From assembly GCF_003144195.1 (NCBI RefSeq), contig NW_020290005.1, positions 124,001 to 188,000 on the forward strand: a stretch of 64,000 bases of DNA, in the 5' to 3' direction. The translations under genes and the position numbers were made by a program. Positions 1 through 12,150 of this stretch are shown here, in pieces. Each line of letters opens with the position of its first letter. Positions within the stretch are counted from its first letter, which is position 1. The notes below the pieces were generated by a model, which saw only the letters and a list, made by a program, of their open reading frames with translations, searched no databases and was not told the origin of the DNA. The DNA comes from Ceraceosorus guamensis (taxonomy: Eukaryota > Basidiomycota > Exobasidiomycetes > Ceraceosorales > Ceraceosoraceae).

Positions 1-1882
1 GCCGGGCAGCACGCGTCAGCGTTCAGTCAAGAATGGTGAATGTCTTCAACGCTTCACAGTCACGAGTGCGCCGGCCGTGAGCTGCCAGGCAGACATTGTG
101 CTAGCAGGGCAAGGGCAAGCAGCAGCGTTCAAGACCTTCTTTGCAACGACACTGGAGAACGTACACGAGGCCCGGGCGTACCGGCGCGGTGCTGACAGCA
201 GAGGGGCACATTCAGAATCCCAAATTAATGGTACAACATCCACTGAAGCAAATTTGGGTGAGAGGGTAAGGTATACATGAATGACGAAAAGTCTGTCGTC
301 AGTGATTCGTATAGGCATCTCATTTGTCGGCGATTCGTGGCACGTCGCGGGCTGAATCGCTTAACGTGGTCGGCCAGCCGACGCGGACTTGATCCGTCAT
401 GGGTGAGAGCCTATACGGGCGGGAGCAAGCGCAATAAAGCGAGACAGCAAGACGAGACTTCGCCGCGGCGTTTAGATCTTTCTGTACATGCCCTCTGCGC
501 GCAATGCGGCTTTGCTGCGCCTCCCTCGCTGGTGCTGCTGCTACTGTATGGCTCCTGCGGCGTGAGTGCAGGGTGTTATGGCATAGTTTTAAAGCGAAAG
601 CAGCAGCGGCAGGAGTCTTGAGTCGTGCTGAGTAGAGTCACAGCAGTCGTGATGAGTAGTGTGAGTCATATATATAAGCAGCAGCACGAGCAGCCAGCAG
701 CTCAGATTAGCATCCATGCAGCAGCGCCAACCTTCCTGGCCGCTTGTGCAGTCAAGTGCGTTCGTCCGCGTCTGCTCTATCAGTGGGCTAGCTGTTTTCA
801 TCACTTACGTAGTTGGCTTCGCGACTTTGACTGACTACGCGTTCTTTGAGAACTCATCCGCCTCCAAAAGGGCTGCGATGCGACGGCCATGCCAGCGCGA
901 CATCTTGACTAGCTGTGACTTTACTCCCAGACTCTTCGCTATATCCGGGCTTCATCCACATTTGCGTTAGATTTGTCTCGGTCCCTCTTCCTGTCCTTGA
1001 CTCCGAAGCTCCGTCGCGACGTCTGTCTGCTCTTCAAAATCACCAGCAGCAGCAGGACTCGCACGTCCAAAGTTGCTGAAATCGCGCTTGCTTCCCGCCC
1101 ATGCACTCGCCTTTTCTCTTTTGCACTATTGTAGTACCTGTCCTCAACTCTCATTCTACTTCTGCCCTTGTGACGTCCATCGCGATCATTCGGGTGGATC
1201 GTTACCGCAGGAACCCTGCACCGTGCTTCGTGCATCGTGGTCCAAGGAGCCTTTTCCATCTCGGCTGTCCAACATCATCTTGAGCAGAACCATCTCGAGG
1301 AGCCTGTGATTGGTCAGAAGATCGGTGAGTCGCGCTGCGGATTTTGCATCCTCTGGATCCACTTTGGGCTCAAACGCAAATCTCCCAGAGCTGTGCGTCC
1401 GTCCATAGGCCGGTCACACCGTGCAGAAGGCGGTGGAAAGGCTTGTGCAGCCACAAGATTTCCAGTCCGCAGCTGTATGCGGCTTGACCATAGCCAGAAC
1501 AATTGCACACGGTGTACATTCGAAGGCTTCGTCACGCGTCGATAACGTGACCATCAAGGGCGTCAGATGCCATCCATTGTATGGTGAGCTTATTGAACCT
1601 TGCGCTGGCGGCGTCGAACGTCCGAGCAGCATGCAATACACGATACGATGTGACGTAGCGCTGACTGTAGAGGTGTACACGCAATCCTTTCAGACTGACG
1701 CCAACTAAGCTGCTGCAGAAACTTAGCCGGCAAGCCAGTCTACCTGACACGCAGCATTCAATCCAGCAGAAAGCGGCGTCTCCCCCACATCGAGATTTCG
1801 CGAGCTTCGAGACTTGCTCCCAGCGACTCGAGCGGATGGTACAGGTCTTGACAAAGATATTCATCGCCATCCTTCAGTGCAC
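1..1882. other. Left-edge region without a supported gene
   Basis: No reading frame here shows a recognisable domain or a good splice chain. A TATA-like run lies at 669-678. A strong donor-like site (gtgagtcgc) at about 1324 follows a polypyrimidine-rich stretch and could mark a 5' UTR intron of the RNA-binding protein gene that begins near 1883. The stretch is best read as promoter and leader of that gene plus intergenic DNA; an upstream coding exon cannot be excluded. Confidence 0.4.
669..678 (+). promoter_or_regulatory. TATA-like element
   Basis: The run TATATATAAG reads as a plus-strand TATA box. It lies about 1.2 kb before the first supported coding ATG of the RNA-binding protein gene, which is far unless the leader is long or spliced. 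Seen only as a motif; activity is inferred. Confidence 0.3.
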
Positions 1883-3967
1883 ATGCAGTGGCATCAATCA
1901 CATCACGTAGGCAGCTCGCAGCCTGGCTCTGCTCGTCAGAGCGAAGCTCAGCGCGGAACTGCGGATTTGCCGAGCGGTTTGCCCATGACCAGCAGCTCTT
2001 CGCACCCATACTCGCCACAGCTAGGATCGTTCACACTTCCACCAGATCAATACTACGACAGTCCGGCGCGTGCCCGAGCTGCCTCGAACGCTCCGCTCAA
2101 AAGAGGCGATGCTGGGCTCACAGTCGCATCGAGCAGCAGCCAAGCTCTCACTGCGTCTCCCGGTAGTGGTCCAACCACGCAGCAAGCCGAGCCTGCTGGT
2201 GCCTACGAGATTTGTGAGTAGCTTTCATCCAGCATGCCTTACAGAGCTCGGTCAACTCTAATTGGCGCCCTGTCCAACTCATCTGTTCAGTCGTGGGAGA
2301 CCTCAGCAAAAACATCAATGACTCAGCTTTACGATCTGCATTTGCGTCTTTTCCAACTCTCATCGATGCTCGTGTGATGGTGCGTTTTCAGTCTTTCCCA
2401 TCTGCCGACTGCAGACCGCCTCACGTCTCTCTGCTCGACCATACCTCCCTCCTCAGTGGGACACATCGAGCGGCAAATCACGAGGCTACGGCTTTGTAAC
2501 GTTTCATTCAAGAGCCGAAGCGGAACAAGCGAGTGAGCACTCAAGGTACCTCTGTGTTGGGTCTGCTATGCTCCGCGCTCAACATCTGATGCGTCAACCT
2601 GTGCTGCAGTCGCTGTCATGAATGGAGAGGTGCTTGGTGCGCGCCCAGTCCGCGTCAACTGTGAGCGTCACCATGATCAACTTTATCAACTCTATCAACT
2701 CTGCGCTGCGGCTAAGCTTATTCCTTGCCGCATGCAGGGGCAACCGTCAAGAAGCCGGCCAGCGAATCAGCAGCCAAGCCTCAGGTGCCGGCGCCGAGAC
2801 CGAGCCATGCCATCGGGTTAGGCATGCCGCCAACAGCAGGCGCTGCTTCGGGCACGCCGCTGAGCTATCAAACGGTGTACAACTCAGCGCCGCTTGACAA
2901 TACGACAATTTGTGAGCGCTGTCTCGGTCGCGCCGAGCCAACACGAGCTTATCATTCGGCCCAATGCGACCTCAGATGTTGGGAATCTGCCACCCATGAC
3001 GAGCGCTGGCGATCTCGTCATGATCTTCTCTCAGTTCAGTACCATCCAAGTCCAGGACGTCAGGATGCAAGTGAGCCCTGCTTCGCACGCCCGTGGATGG
3101 TTAGTCTGGTCCGGGTGGCTGTTGACGCCTTACAAGACCTCCTTGATCTTCTTTGCATCGCTTAGCCAGATAAAGGGTTCGCATTTGTGCGTCTCGACAC
3201 TCACGAAAACGCCACCAGAGCAATCGTTCTGGCCGCTGGTCATGTCTTACACAATCAGCGCATCAAAACGGGATGGGGCAAGGATCGTTTGGAAACCAAC
3301 ATGCGAAGAGCAGCGATAGCGGCGCGTGCGGCTGCGGCTTCTGGCATGGTTCAAGGCACAGATGCATACGGTATGCCTATGCTGGCAGGCTTTCCTGCGC
3401 AGGTGAGCTGCCTGTGCAGCGCGACCTACCCGGCAAGAGGGTCGAGGACACGAGCGTCGGACTCACCGGAACGGTGCCGGTATAGGTGGTGTCCTTGCTT
3501 TCAGCTGACGTCTCCTGCTCCCTTCTGCGCGACCACAGGCCGGGCAAGGACAAAGCCCAATGTACAACATGAGCCTGATGATGCAAACTCCAAACCCTGC
3601 CTACCCGGTGTATCCTGGTGCGCCAACAAACCAGCCGGGCTCTGCGAATCTGCCTTCCGTCTCGCGCAATTTCTTGTCGACAGAACAGCCAGCGCAGCTG
3701 TCGCTCGTGGCGCCGCCGTATGCTTCAGCTTCAGGCCCACCTCAAGTAGCAGTGGTCGGCTACGGCGACCTTCCGCAGCAGCAGGTCGATTTGCGACCTA
3801 GCCAAGGCTGGCCAACGCAGGGTCCGCCACAGCCCCCCGGAACGCTTTATGCTCAATCGTATCCCACGCAGTCATCCGAATCTGCCCTGCAGCAGGAAGT
3901 CCCCCATCTTCAGCGACAGTACGGCCCGGATCCGACTCGACCAGATCCTTCGCGTCGCGGGACCTGA
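1883..3967 (+). CDS. PUB1: PUB1/TIA-1-type RNA-binding protein with two RRMs
   Basis: Spliced model of eight exons: 1883-2213, 2291-2379, 2457-2532, 2610-2660, 2738-2911, 2976-3070, 3166-3402, 3539-3967 (493 aa). Splicing restores two RRMs that match RRM2 and RRM3 of PUB1/TIA-1: RNP2 IFVGDL with RNP1 RGYGFVTF, then IYVGNL with KGFAFVRL, ending in the family signature WGKDR. PUB1/TIA-1 proteins bind U-rich mRNA and work in mRNA stability, splicing and stress granules. The first 110 residues are Ser/Pro/Gln-rich with no RRM1, although the family normally has three RRMs. The C-terminal ~140 residues are Pro/Gln-rich and likely disordered. The start is the first in-frame ATG after a stop at 1745; an upstream exon is possible. 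It converges on RPB1. Confidence 0.8.
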
Positions 3968-4809
3968 TCGTCCATCTTTCAATGCACCACTCAAGCGCCT
4001 GGTCAGCATCCGTTCTGCGACCACGCTTGTCGCAGCGTAGGACAGGCCTCGCTGCGCCAATCGATGTTCGCGCAGACCGTCGATCACCTATCATTGCCTT
4101 TGCATGCAACTCGCAATCTATCTACTCTTCGGCCAACATCACCTCAACCTCGCATTTCTTACATCCCTCAGCTGCTCGCTGCTGCATCTTTGTGCACCGA
4201 GCTCCCGAGGTCCAATGTATCCCGCTTCATTGTGAGTGACTTCAGGAAGCATGTCGTGTGCCTGTCAGCTTCGTGCGAGCTGATGCTTGCTTCGATTCCT
4301 GGTGCAAGGTCAAGAACTACAGCATGCTTCCCATTGGATTTACCGTCACCTTAGATCTCTCCGGCAACGATGCCAAACTTCGCCTTGTAGCAAACGCCGC
4401 TGCCTGATTCCCAACCTGTTCATTTCGCGCTTCAAGCTTTCTTGCCGATGATGCCGGCTTATCCTTTGGGCTTCTAAGAGAGCAACGTCACTCTCACAAC
4501 GACCTTCAATTCTCAAGACAAAGCGTTTGCACAATGTCTTACCGACCAATGTCACAACACGATCACTCATTGCAATGCAGATCGTGCCTTCGAAAGCAAG
4601 CGCAGCAAAGTAGAAGAGTGCGCCAATGTGGGCGTAGGCTGGTAAAAGGTCGCTAAGTTATATTGCAATTGGTACTGTATTGTGCTTTCAAGGTCGAGGC
4701 GTACATCAGGTGAGAGGGTTCCATTTGTTTTGAAGGAGGTTTTGTGTCCCAAAGGCTGCGAACGTCGCTGCATCGAGGCGGCTTGCTGGCGTCAAAGGCG
4801 CAGTGGAGC
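3968..4809. other. Convergent intergenic region
   Basis: Shared 3' space between the RNA-binding protein gene (+) and RPB1 (-). Only short frames without domains are present; it probably holds both 3' UTRs. Confidence 0.5.
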
Positions 4810-7800
4810 TTAGCGGCGCGATGCCCATGGTGATCCGCCTTCTTTGAAGCGGGACCTGCGTTGGGGCGACGTTGCACCACCAGGCGAAGCCGCACCGCCA
4901 GCAATAGGCGAGGTGGGGGAGAATTGAGGAGAAGTCGGCGAATACTGTGGTGACGTGGGGGAGTATTGAGGAGACGTTGGTGAGTACTGAGGCGAGGTCG
5001 GCGAGAATGAAGGCGACGTCGGAGAGTACTGCGGAGACGTTGGACCTCCGTGACGTGGGCTCGTTGGCGAGTACGATGGCGATGCCGGGCTGTACGTGGG
5101 CGACGTCGGCGAGTAGGCAGGGCTCGTAGGTCCAAAGCGTCCACCAGCACCTCGCGGCGAAGTGGGCGAGTATTGGGGCGACGTCGGCGAATACGACGGC
5201 GAGGTTGGGCTCCACTTGGGCGAGGCGGGCGAGTACTGCTGCTGTGGACTCGTGGGACTGAATTGTGGGCTGGTGGGACTCCAAGATGGGCTCGTCGGCG
5301 ATCCATTGGCGCGGGGACTGAGCGGAGAGTAGCTCGGCGACGAAGGGGAGAAGCTTGGCGACGCAGGCGAAAAGCTTGGCGAGGTGGGAGCATTGCCGAA
5401 GTTGATGCGAGGACTAGTGGGACTGTAGCCTGGACTTGTGCCGCCTGCACCGCCCGATACCCAAGGGCTGACCATGGCCGGACTGGTAGCTGCATACGCC
5501 GGCGATGCTGGCGAGTAGCCCATTGGACTGGAAGGAGAGTATCCGAGACCTTGACCGGGAGAGTAACCTCCCATTGGCGTTCGCATCGGCGTGGTTCCAG
5601 CGCCGAGGAAATCGCTGTACTGCTCTTCTTGTTGCATAGCTAAAGGTGAGAAAGCAAAGCCACCGCTTCCAGCATCGTCTATCATGTAGCCGCTCGACGG
5701 GCTGGAGGAGTCGTACGGAGTGAGGGCTCCGCCTGGGGTTTTGCTGCCGTCTTGAGCATTGAAGCTAGCGCTCATCGCAGCTGCTTGGGTGTAGCGCAAG
5801 TCCACGATGACGTCCTTGAGCTGATCAACGTCGAGGTGCACTTCGAATGCCCCAGTGCCCATTGGCGCCATCTGGCCGAGCAAGACGTTTTCTGCGACGC
5901 CCTTGCAATCGTCGAGGGTACCGGTAGAAGCGGCATCCATCAGGATTTCGACCGTCTCCTCGAACGTGCATCTCATGAGGGCGCCTTGATTGGTCCTGTT
6001 GATGCCGTGACGGGTGATCGCCATCAGATGGCCTTGCATGGTCATCAGGTCGCAAAGCAGGGCCAGATGGCGATAATTGACGTAGGACCCATCGAACTCG
6101 ATGACTGCCTTGGCTTCACGCAACAGGGACAATCTGGCAGCTTCAATCCCAAAGGCTTTGAAGACTTCGACACAATTGTTTGACACTGTGCGGACCTTGT
6201 CGACACCTTCAACCGCCAGTACCTCCTTCAAGTTGGATCCGTCGGTGTCGAGCATCCACTCTTTGACAGGCTCCCATCCACCCTCAGCATTGATGCGTTG
6301 ATGCGTTTTGTCTTGCTCGACAATGAACACTTTTTTGATGCCCGTGACACCTTTAAGATCGAGGTCTGTAAGGAGGAGGTCCGCAATCTTGCGCAGCAGA
6401 ACGTCCTCCTGCCCCTCAGTGTCTTTATCGAGCTCGCTCTCGACGACACGAATGCGCAGAACCAGCTTGTCTGCATTGTCTTCACTGTGCATGACGAAAA
6501 CGTCTTCGCCAAGCTTCTCCGATATCTTCGCGGCGACCTCTGCCATTGTCAGCTCAGCGTTGAGCATCTCCTTTCTGCTCAGAATGAGGCGGAGCAGCCA
6601 AGACTGTTGCTTTGGCAAGGATGCTTCCATCTCCGGGTCAGGAATGGCAAAGAAAGCTTCGACGAAGTCACGGTCCTCTTCGATGTTCGTCGCTGAGGGA
6701 TCCGGGTCGAAATGGATCTCAACACTCTCCGTGACGGTGCGCAGCGTGGTATTGGTGAGATGCGCAGTGATACGCTTGGCCTGCTCCTCGCTACCGCTGT
6801 ACTCTGGCGTGAGATACACGGCGAGAGAAGGTGTCTTGATGTTCTCCGCGCAATTGATGATTTCCTTGAGGCGAGGTACACCAAGCGTCACATTCTTACT
6901 CGCTACACCAGCGTAGTGGAATGTGTTGAGCGTCATTTGCGTAGCTGGCTCTCCGATACTCTGAGCAGCGAGGGTGCCGCACATCTCTCCAGCAGCAACC
7001 ACAGACTTCGCGAACTGGATTTCGATCTCGCCCAGAATGTAGTCCCACGCCTCGCTGTTGAGATGAAGGCGCTCGATGGCGTATCGGCTGGAGAATGTTG
7101 CTCGCAGATGGGTCTTGAACAAGATGGTGGCGTTGAATTGCGCCTCGCGCGAGATAGCATCTCCTCCACGCACCACGACAAGCTTGTCGAGCAAAGTGCG
7201 TAGATCCGTGATGATCTTGGCTGGTGAGAGATCGGTGGGCATGCGATCGTCAACGCGGAACTCTTGCTTCGCGTTGACAATAAGGCGCGCGATGTTCATT
7301 GGCAGCTGCACGTCGTTGCGGTCAGTCTTGAAAATGAACGAGCGCAAGAGATTTCTGTCCTCGCAAAGCTGAGCCCACTCGACGTCGATTAGGGATTGAA
7401 GCTCTGGAGACCATTCTGCTAACCCTGGCAGGAGTGTTCCCGGCCTGTAGCCACCATTTGCTTCGTGCAGATCCACGTGGAATTGATTGTGGAACTGCTT
7501 GTCCGTCAAGCGATGTGTGATCAGATGCTGGCGCTCGACCATAGCACCGTCAATACCGTCTTCTCCATAGGCAAATTGGATGACGCTGTTGGTCGAATTC
7601 CGTACCGTACCGTCATAGTGGACCATGACATCCTCGAGCGCTTTGACGAGACGACGCTGAATGTATCCGGTCTCAGCCGTCTTGACGGCTGTGTCGATCA
7701 AACCTTCTCTACCCGCCATGGCGTGGAAGAAGAACTCTTGAGGAGTCAGACCACGCATGTAAGAGTTCTCGACGAAGCCACGAGATTCGGGACTGAAGTC

Positions 7801-10655
7801 GTCTTTTGTGAAGTGTGGCAGGCTGCGATGGCGGAATCCGAAGGGAATGCGTTTGCCCTCGACGCTTTGCTGGCCCACACAGGCAGACATTTGAGAGATG
7901 TTGATGAAAGAACCTTTGGAACCGGCAATAACCATTTGCTTCACGTTATTCCAATCCGGCAAGTCTCTCTCCGCTTCTGTGCCGGCCGTGTCACGAGCTT
8001 TGTTGAGGATTGAATTGACTTCAGCTTCGAACGACTCTCGGAGAGTCATACCCGGCTTGGTTCTCAGCTTGTCGTTCTTCGCGTCGTCGATCAGATGAGC
8101 CACTTTGGCTTTGGCGTTCATGATCTCGTCCGTAATCTTCTTCGCAGTGTTGTCGTCTGCGACGGTATCGCCAATACCAATGCTGAACCCGTTGTGCAGC
8201 AGCCAGTAGTTCACAAGACGCTGCGCACCACCAAAGAAGTCGCGGCAGACGATGGGTCCGCGCTCTCTAAAGATGACGTGGATCAATCCCCCTGCAACTG
8301 CACCAACCACCTTCTTGTTGATGACGCCGGTGAGCAGCTCGCCGTTCTCAATGGCCACGGCGCTATCATCGACGTTGCACTTCTGGCGGTTGATGACTCC
8401 TCCATTGCTGACGTTGATGCCCTTTGGAATGCAGAGAGACAGTAATTGCTTGCCCGACCAGTACGGCTTAGGCTTGATGATGCAAGGCATGGGCACTGTG
8501 CCGTCCCACTCAGGCACCCATAGCAGTAGGTTTTGGACCGCGTCGTAGTCCAAAAGACAATCGCGAAGCGTAAACTTCCGAATGCCGCAAAGCGTGTCTT
8601 GCACAATGCCCATGACTGGCTTATTTGCTTGTGGAGACACGATCTGTCTCGGTACCCAAGCGATCTGACTGAGCTCAGCTCGGGTCTCCTCGCTCTGAGG
8701 AACGTGCCTAAAGGTAGAGCCGCGCCCTCCTCGTCAGGCTGGAATGTAATCGTAAAGCGCAACATCGTAGCTCTCCACTTACAGATTCATCTCGTCACCA
8801 TCGAAGTCAGCGTTGTAGGGTGGCGTGACAGATAGATTAAGTCGGAAAGTCGAGAAGTCCATGAGCTTGACACGGTGACACATCATGGACATCTTGTGAA
8901 GACTTGGTTGACGATTGAACAGAACGTAGTCCCCATCCCTGAGATGTCTCTCCACCGTCCATCCATACTGCAAGGCCATGTCTGATCGCTTGTTGTACTT
9001 GAGATCAATACGCTCTCCAGTGTCACGTATCACGTAACGAGCACCCGGCCATTCGGTTGGTCCTCGTCGAACAAGCTCCTGCAGGTCCTTGATGTTGTAC
9101 GGAGTGACTGCAAGGAAGACACAAAGAGGTCAGCAACACCAAACCTTGATCATGGTCGCTCAATCGTGTTCACCTTTTTCGGGATAGGTCAAGTTGCGTG
9201 CGATGCTTTTGGGCACTCCAACCTGATCAAGCTCCAAGTTGGGGTCACCAGTGATGACAGTACGCGCTGAAAAATCCACGCGCTTGCCCATGAGATTGCC
9301 ACGCAGACGACCCTCTTTGCCTTTCAGTCTTGCACGGATCGACTTCACCGGTCGTCCTGACTTCTGCATGGCCTTTGGTATACCGGCCGACTCGTTGTCC
9401 ATGAGTGTTGCGCAGTGAAATTGTAGGACTTGCTCGAACTCTGAAATGATGTGAGCTGGTGCGCCTTCGTTTTCGAAGCGCTTGAGCTGAGCGCTCGCTT
9501 TGATGATGTCTGCAAGCTTGTAAGTCAAATCGTCCTCTCCTTTGCCTGTAGTGCCTTCGGCGACTCCCGGACGGACAGGAGGAGGAGGAACAGGGTAGAC
9601 AGTCAGGATCATCCACTCGGGACGTGCATCGACAGTCGACAAGCCCAGGCGCTCGATGTCCTCGTCGCTCATCTTCTTCAAGAGTTGCTGTGCATCAGCA
9701 GCAGAGAACTTCGTTTTGTTCGGTTGAGAATTGCCTTTCTTGTCAGCTTCCTCCGCCGCCTCGCCGTCCTCTACTTTGCTGCCCTTCTTGGGAACGGTGT
9801 TTATCACCAGCCCATGACGCCTGATATTTGGCTGGACGTGTCCGCATCCATGATGTCCGAGCACCTCGGCCTGAACATCTGCGAGCGGATCCTCCTCCTT
9901 CAGGTCGTCTGTCTGGCACACGGAAATCTTGCTGCAGTGCGCCCACACTGCCTGCAATCGCCTGTTGCGCGCCTTCGGCCCTCGCGTACGTTCCAAGATA
10001 GCTTTAAACACCGGGTCGGTGTGCTAATTCGCCAAGCGCCCAATGAATGTGAGGAGGTGTAAAAGACGTGCCGCAGCCAGAAAGTCTGCACTCACCTCAT
10101 CAGCCAGCAGCTTGCCGCAACGATTGCAGACACACTCAAGGATCTTCTTGATCAGCTTGATGAACCCCTGATGGTATACGGGGCGAGCAAGCTCGATGTG
10201 CCCAAAGTGGCCTGGACAATCGGCCATTCCCTCGCCGCACGTCTGGCACTTGAAGTTGCGATCGATGGTACCGAGTCTAGGATCCGAAAGACCGCCTACT
10301 TTGTACTTGCCATTCTCGTCCAACGTTTCAGGGTGCTCAACCTTAAGAACAGACATGGCTCGCTGGTGCGATAAAGTCGAATAACGAACGGACTGCGTCA
10401 GCAGGACGTAGGGTGCTGCCGATGAAGACTGCCATCTCCATTGGTTCGATGGAAAGATTATCCTTCCCCACGACGAGGGTCATCCATCGCTACGGATGGC
10501 ACGTTTCGCCCCACACTGCCATCCACCGCGGAGTCGGTGTGCATCTGCACGAGTGGCACACTCACAATCTCATCCGGGCTTAGAACGCCAAACTGTACCT
10601 CTCTGACGAGGCGCTGCGTGGCAGCACTCTCCGTGAAGCGTCCGTGTGCAGCCAT
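4810..10655 (-). CDS. RPB1: RNA polymerase II largest subunit RPB1
   Basis: Five exons (10655-10566, 10362-10096, 10023-9174, 9107-8783, 8707-4810) sum to 5430 nt, 1809 aa, the normal size for RPB1. It is the catalytic subunit of nuclear Pol II. Visible landmarks: the N-terminal LSPDEIRAMSV start, the zinc-binding clamp core ([20 protein letters not shown]), the metal-A loop [10 protein letters not shown] at about residues 501-510, placed just before the last intron, and the bridge-helix segment [20 protein letters not shown]. The C-terminal domain holds about 21 heptads of the form (Y/F/W)SPxSPx, broken by Gly/Ala-rich spacers, and ends in a basic tail (RRSRFKEGG). Intron 1 (10363-10565) is longer than the others. 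It converges with the PUB1-like gene and diverges from the protease gene. Confidence 0.97.
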
Positions 10656-12150
10656 CTTGGGCTAAAAGTGAATCTTCCACCACGTCACTAATCGAAGCGG
10701 CTTGTTCTCGCCAATATCCCTTCCGTCTCGTGCACCAGATGCCAATTGCAGGGTACTCCTTCCCAATGAGCGTCTCTACTTTGCGATCCCTAGCAAAAGC
10801 TTGAGAAGGCGCTGCGAAGGGCCAGCGTCGTGCGAGGTGTCAACAGCAGTTAGCAACCATTGAGATGAAGCAGCTTCCGCTCACTTCCACGAAGAGAAGG
10901 AGTTGAGACTGAACGTACTTTGGAAGCGTAACCGCGAAGAAGCGAATGGTCCTCGTAAAGCGAGGCGCTTGGCAGATCTGGGCGCTTGAATGCCAACCCT
11001 GCTCAGCGAAGCGATGCTTTCACTGTCCACTGCCACCTTGCGCGCGGAGGCACGAGAGCACTTTGAGAGAGATCACCTCTATAAGTCACCTATCATAGAT
11101 GGATGACCGGCTGGCTCGACCCTTTGCAATTGCCACCGGAGCCCGGCAAGCTATGCTAGCGCTCGTTGGCCCAGACCCTCACCGCCGACCCTTCCTACAC
11201 TCAGCACGACCAATCCGACCAAGTGCAACAAGCTCCTGTCCACTCGTTGAAGAATCGGCTATGCCACCGTACTACAGTCTGATCCCACAAATTGGCCTTC
11301 GAGCTTGCGAAGCACTGTCGACGACGAGCGTGCCAAGCGCTGAATGACCTCGGAGAGGAAAAGCGCAGTCGAGCGCGGTCTAAACCGTTCGAGAGGAACC
11401 GAATGCTACCGCAGAATGAGCGATAGTGCCGATAGACCAATGAGCGAGAGGAGAACGAGGATGCTGTCAGCCCTCAAGAGTGGATGAGAGTGCAGGGACG
11501 GTCTGGTCGACTGGCAAAGGCGCAGTCGTCGAGGTGGGATGCTATTCTGGACCAGCCAGCCAAACGGCTTGTGCTTGCGAGAAAAGGCGGGCGATGAGGC
11601 AGACGGCCGAGTCGCAGGCGCGTGATGTGCGACGAGCGGCTGGCTGGCTGCACAGCAGACAGCAGCAGCAGCAGGTACGCGCGCGGGCGGGCGAGCGCCA
11701 GATTCTTCAGCCTCGCGCAGCAGCAGCAGCACCAGCTGCAGATGCTGGACGCGATTCAAGATTTGTCGGGATACGCAAGCGTTGAATGCATGGAGTCAAG
11801 TCAGAATATTCGCGAGCTTGACGTTCGATTCTTGCGTGATCTGCCCTTTTCGAAGCTGCGAGTCATGAGTCAGTCATTTATTGCGCTTCGCTTCTTGATT
11901 GCTGCATTTCAATCGAGTGCGCGACAGTTGAAATCAGGACTCGTATGGTCGCTGCTTGCATGACCAGCTTATCGGATTACGCACGCTCTGCATCAGCTCG
12001 TCCGCGCCACGCCCTCTGGCTCGCTCGCTCGCCATCCACTCTGACCCGCTGCTGTCATCGTTGAAACACAGGTACCACTTCATCTTCCACCACTCGTCCT
12101 CCAAGCCTGTCATCACAATCTTTGCAGAACAATCGCAGCAACTCCTTAGC
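10656..12150. promoter_or_regulatory. Divergent promoter region, RPB1 and protease
   Basis: About 1.5 kb separates the ATGs of RPB1 (-) and the trypsin-like protease (+). No domain-bearing frame is present. Short CAG runs occur at about 11660-11676 and 11720-11732. No clear TATA box was found for either gene. Promoter function is inferred from the head-to-head arrangement. Confidence 0.45.

Noticed and set aside
5050-5643. Plus-strand 197-codon frame rich in Arg/Trp
   Set aside because: It lies antisense to the repetitive RPB1 tail; a repeat-driven shadow frame.
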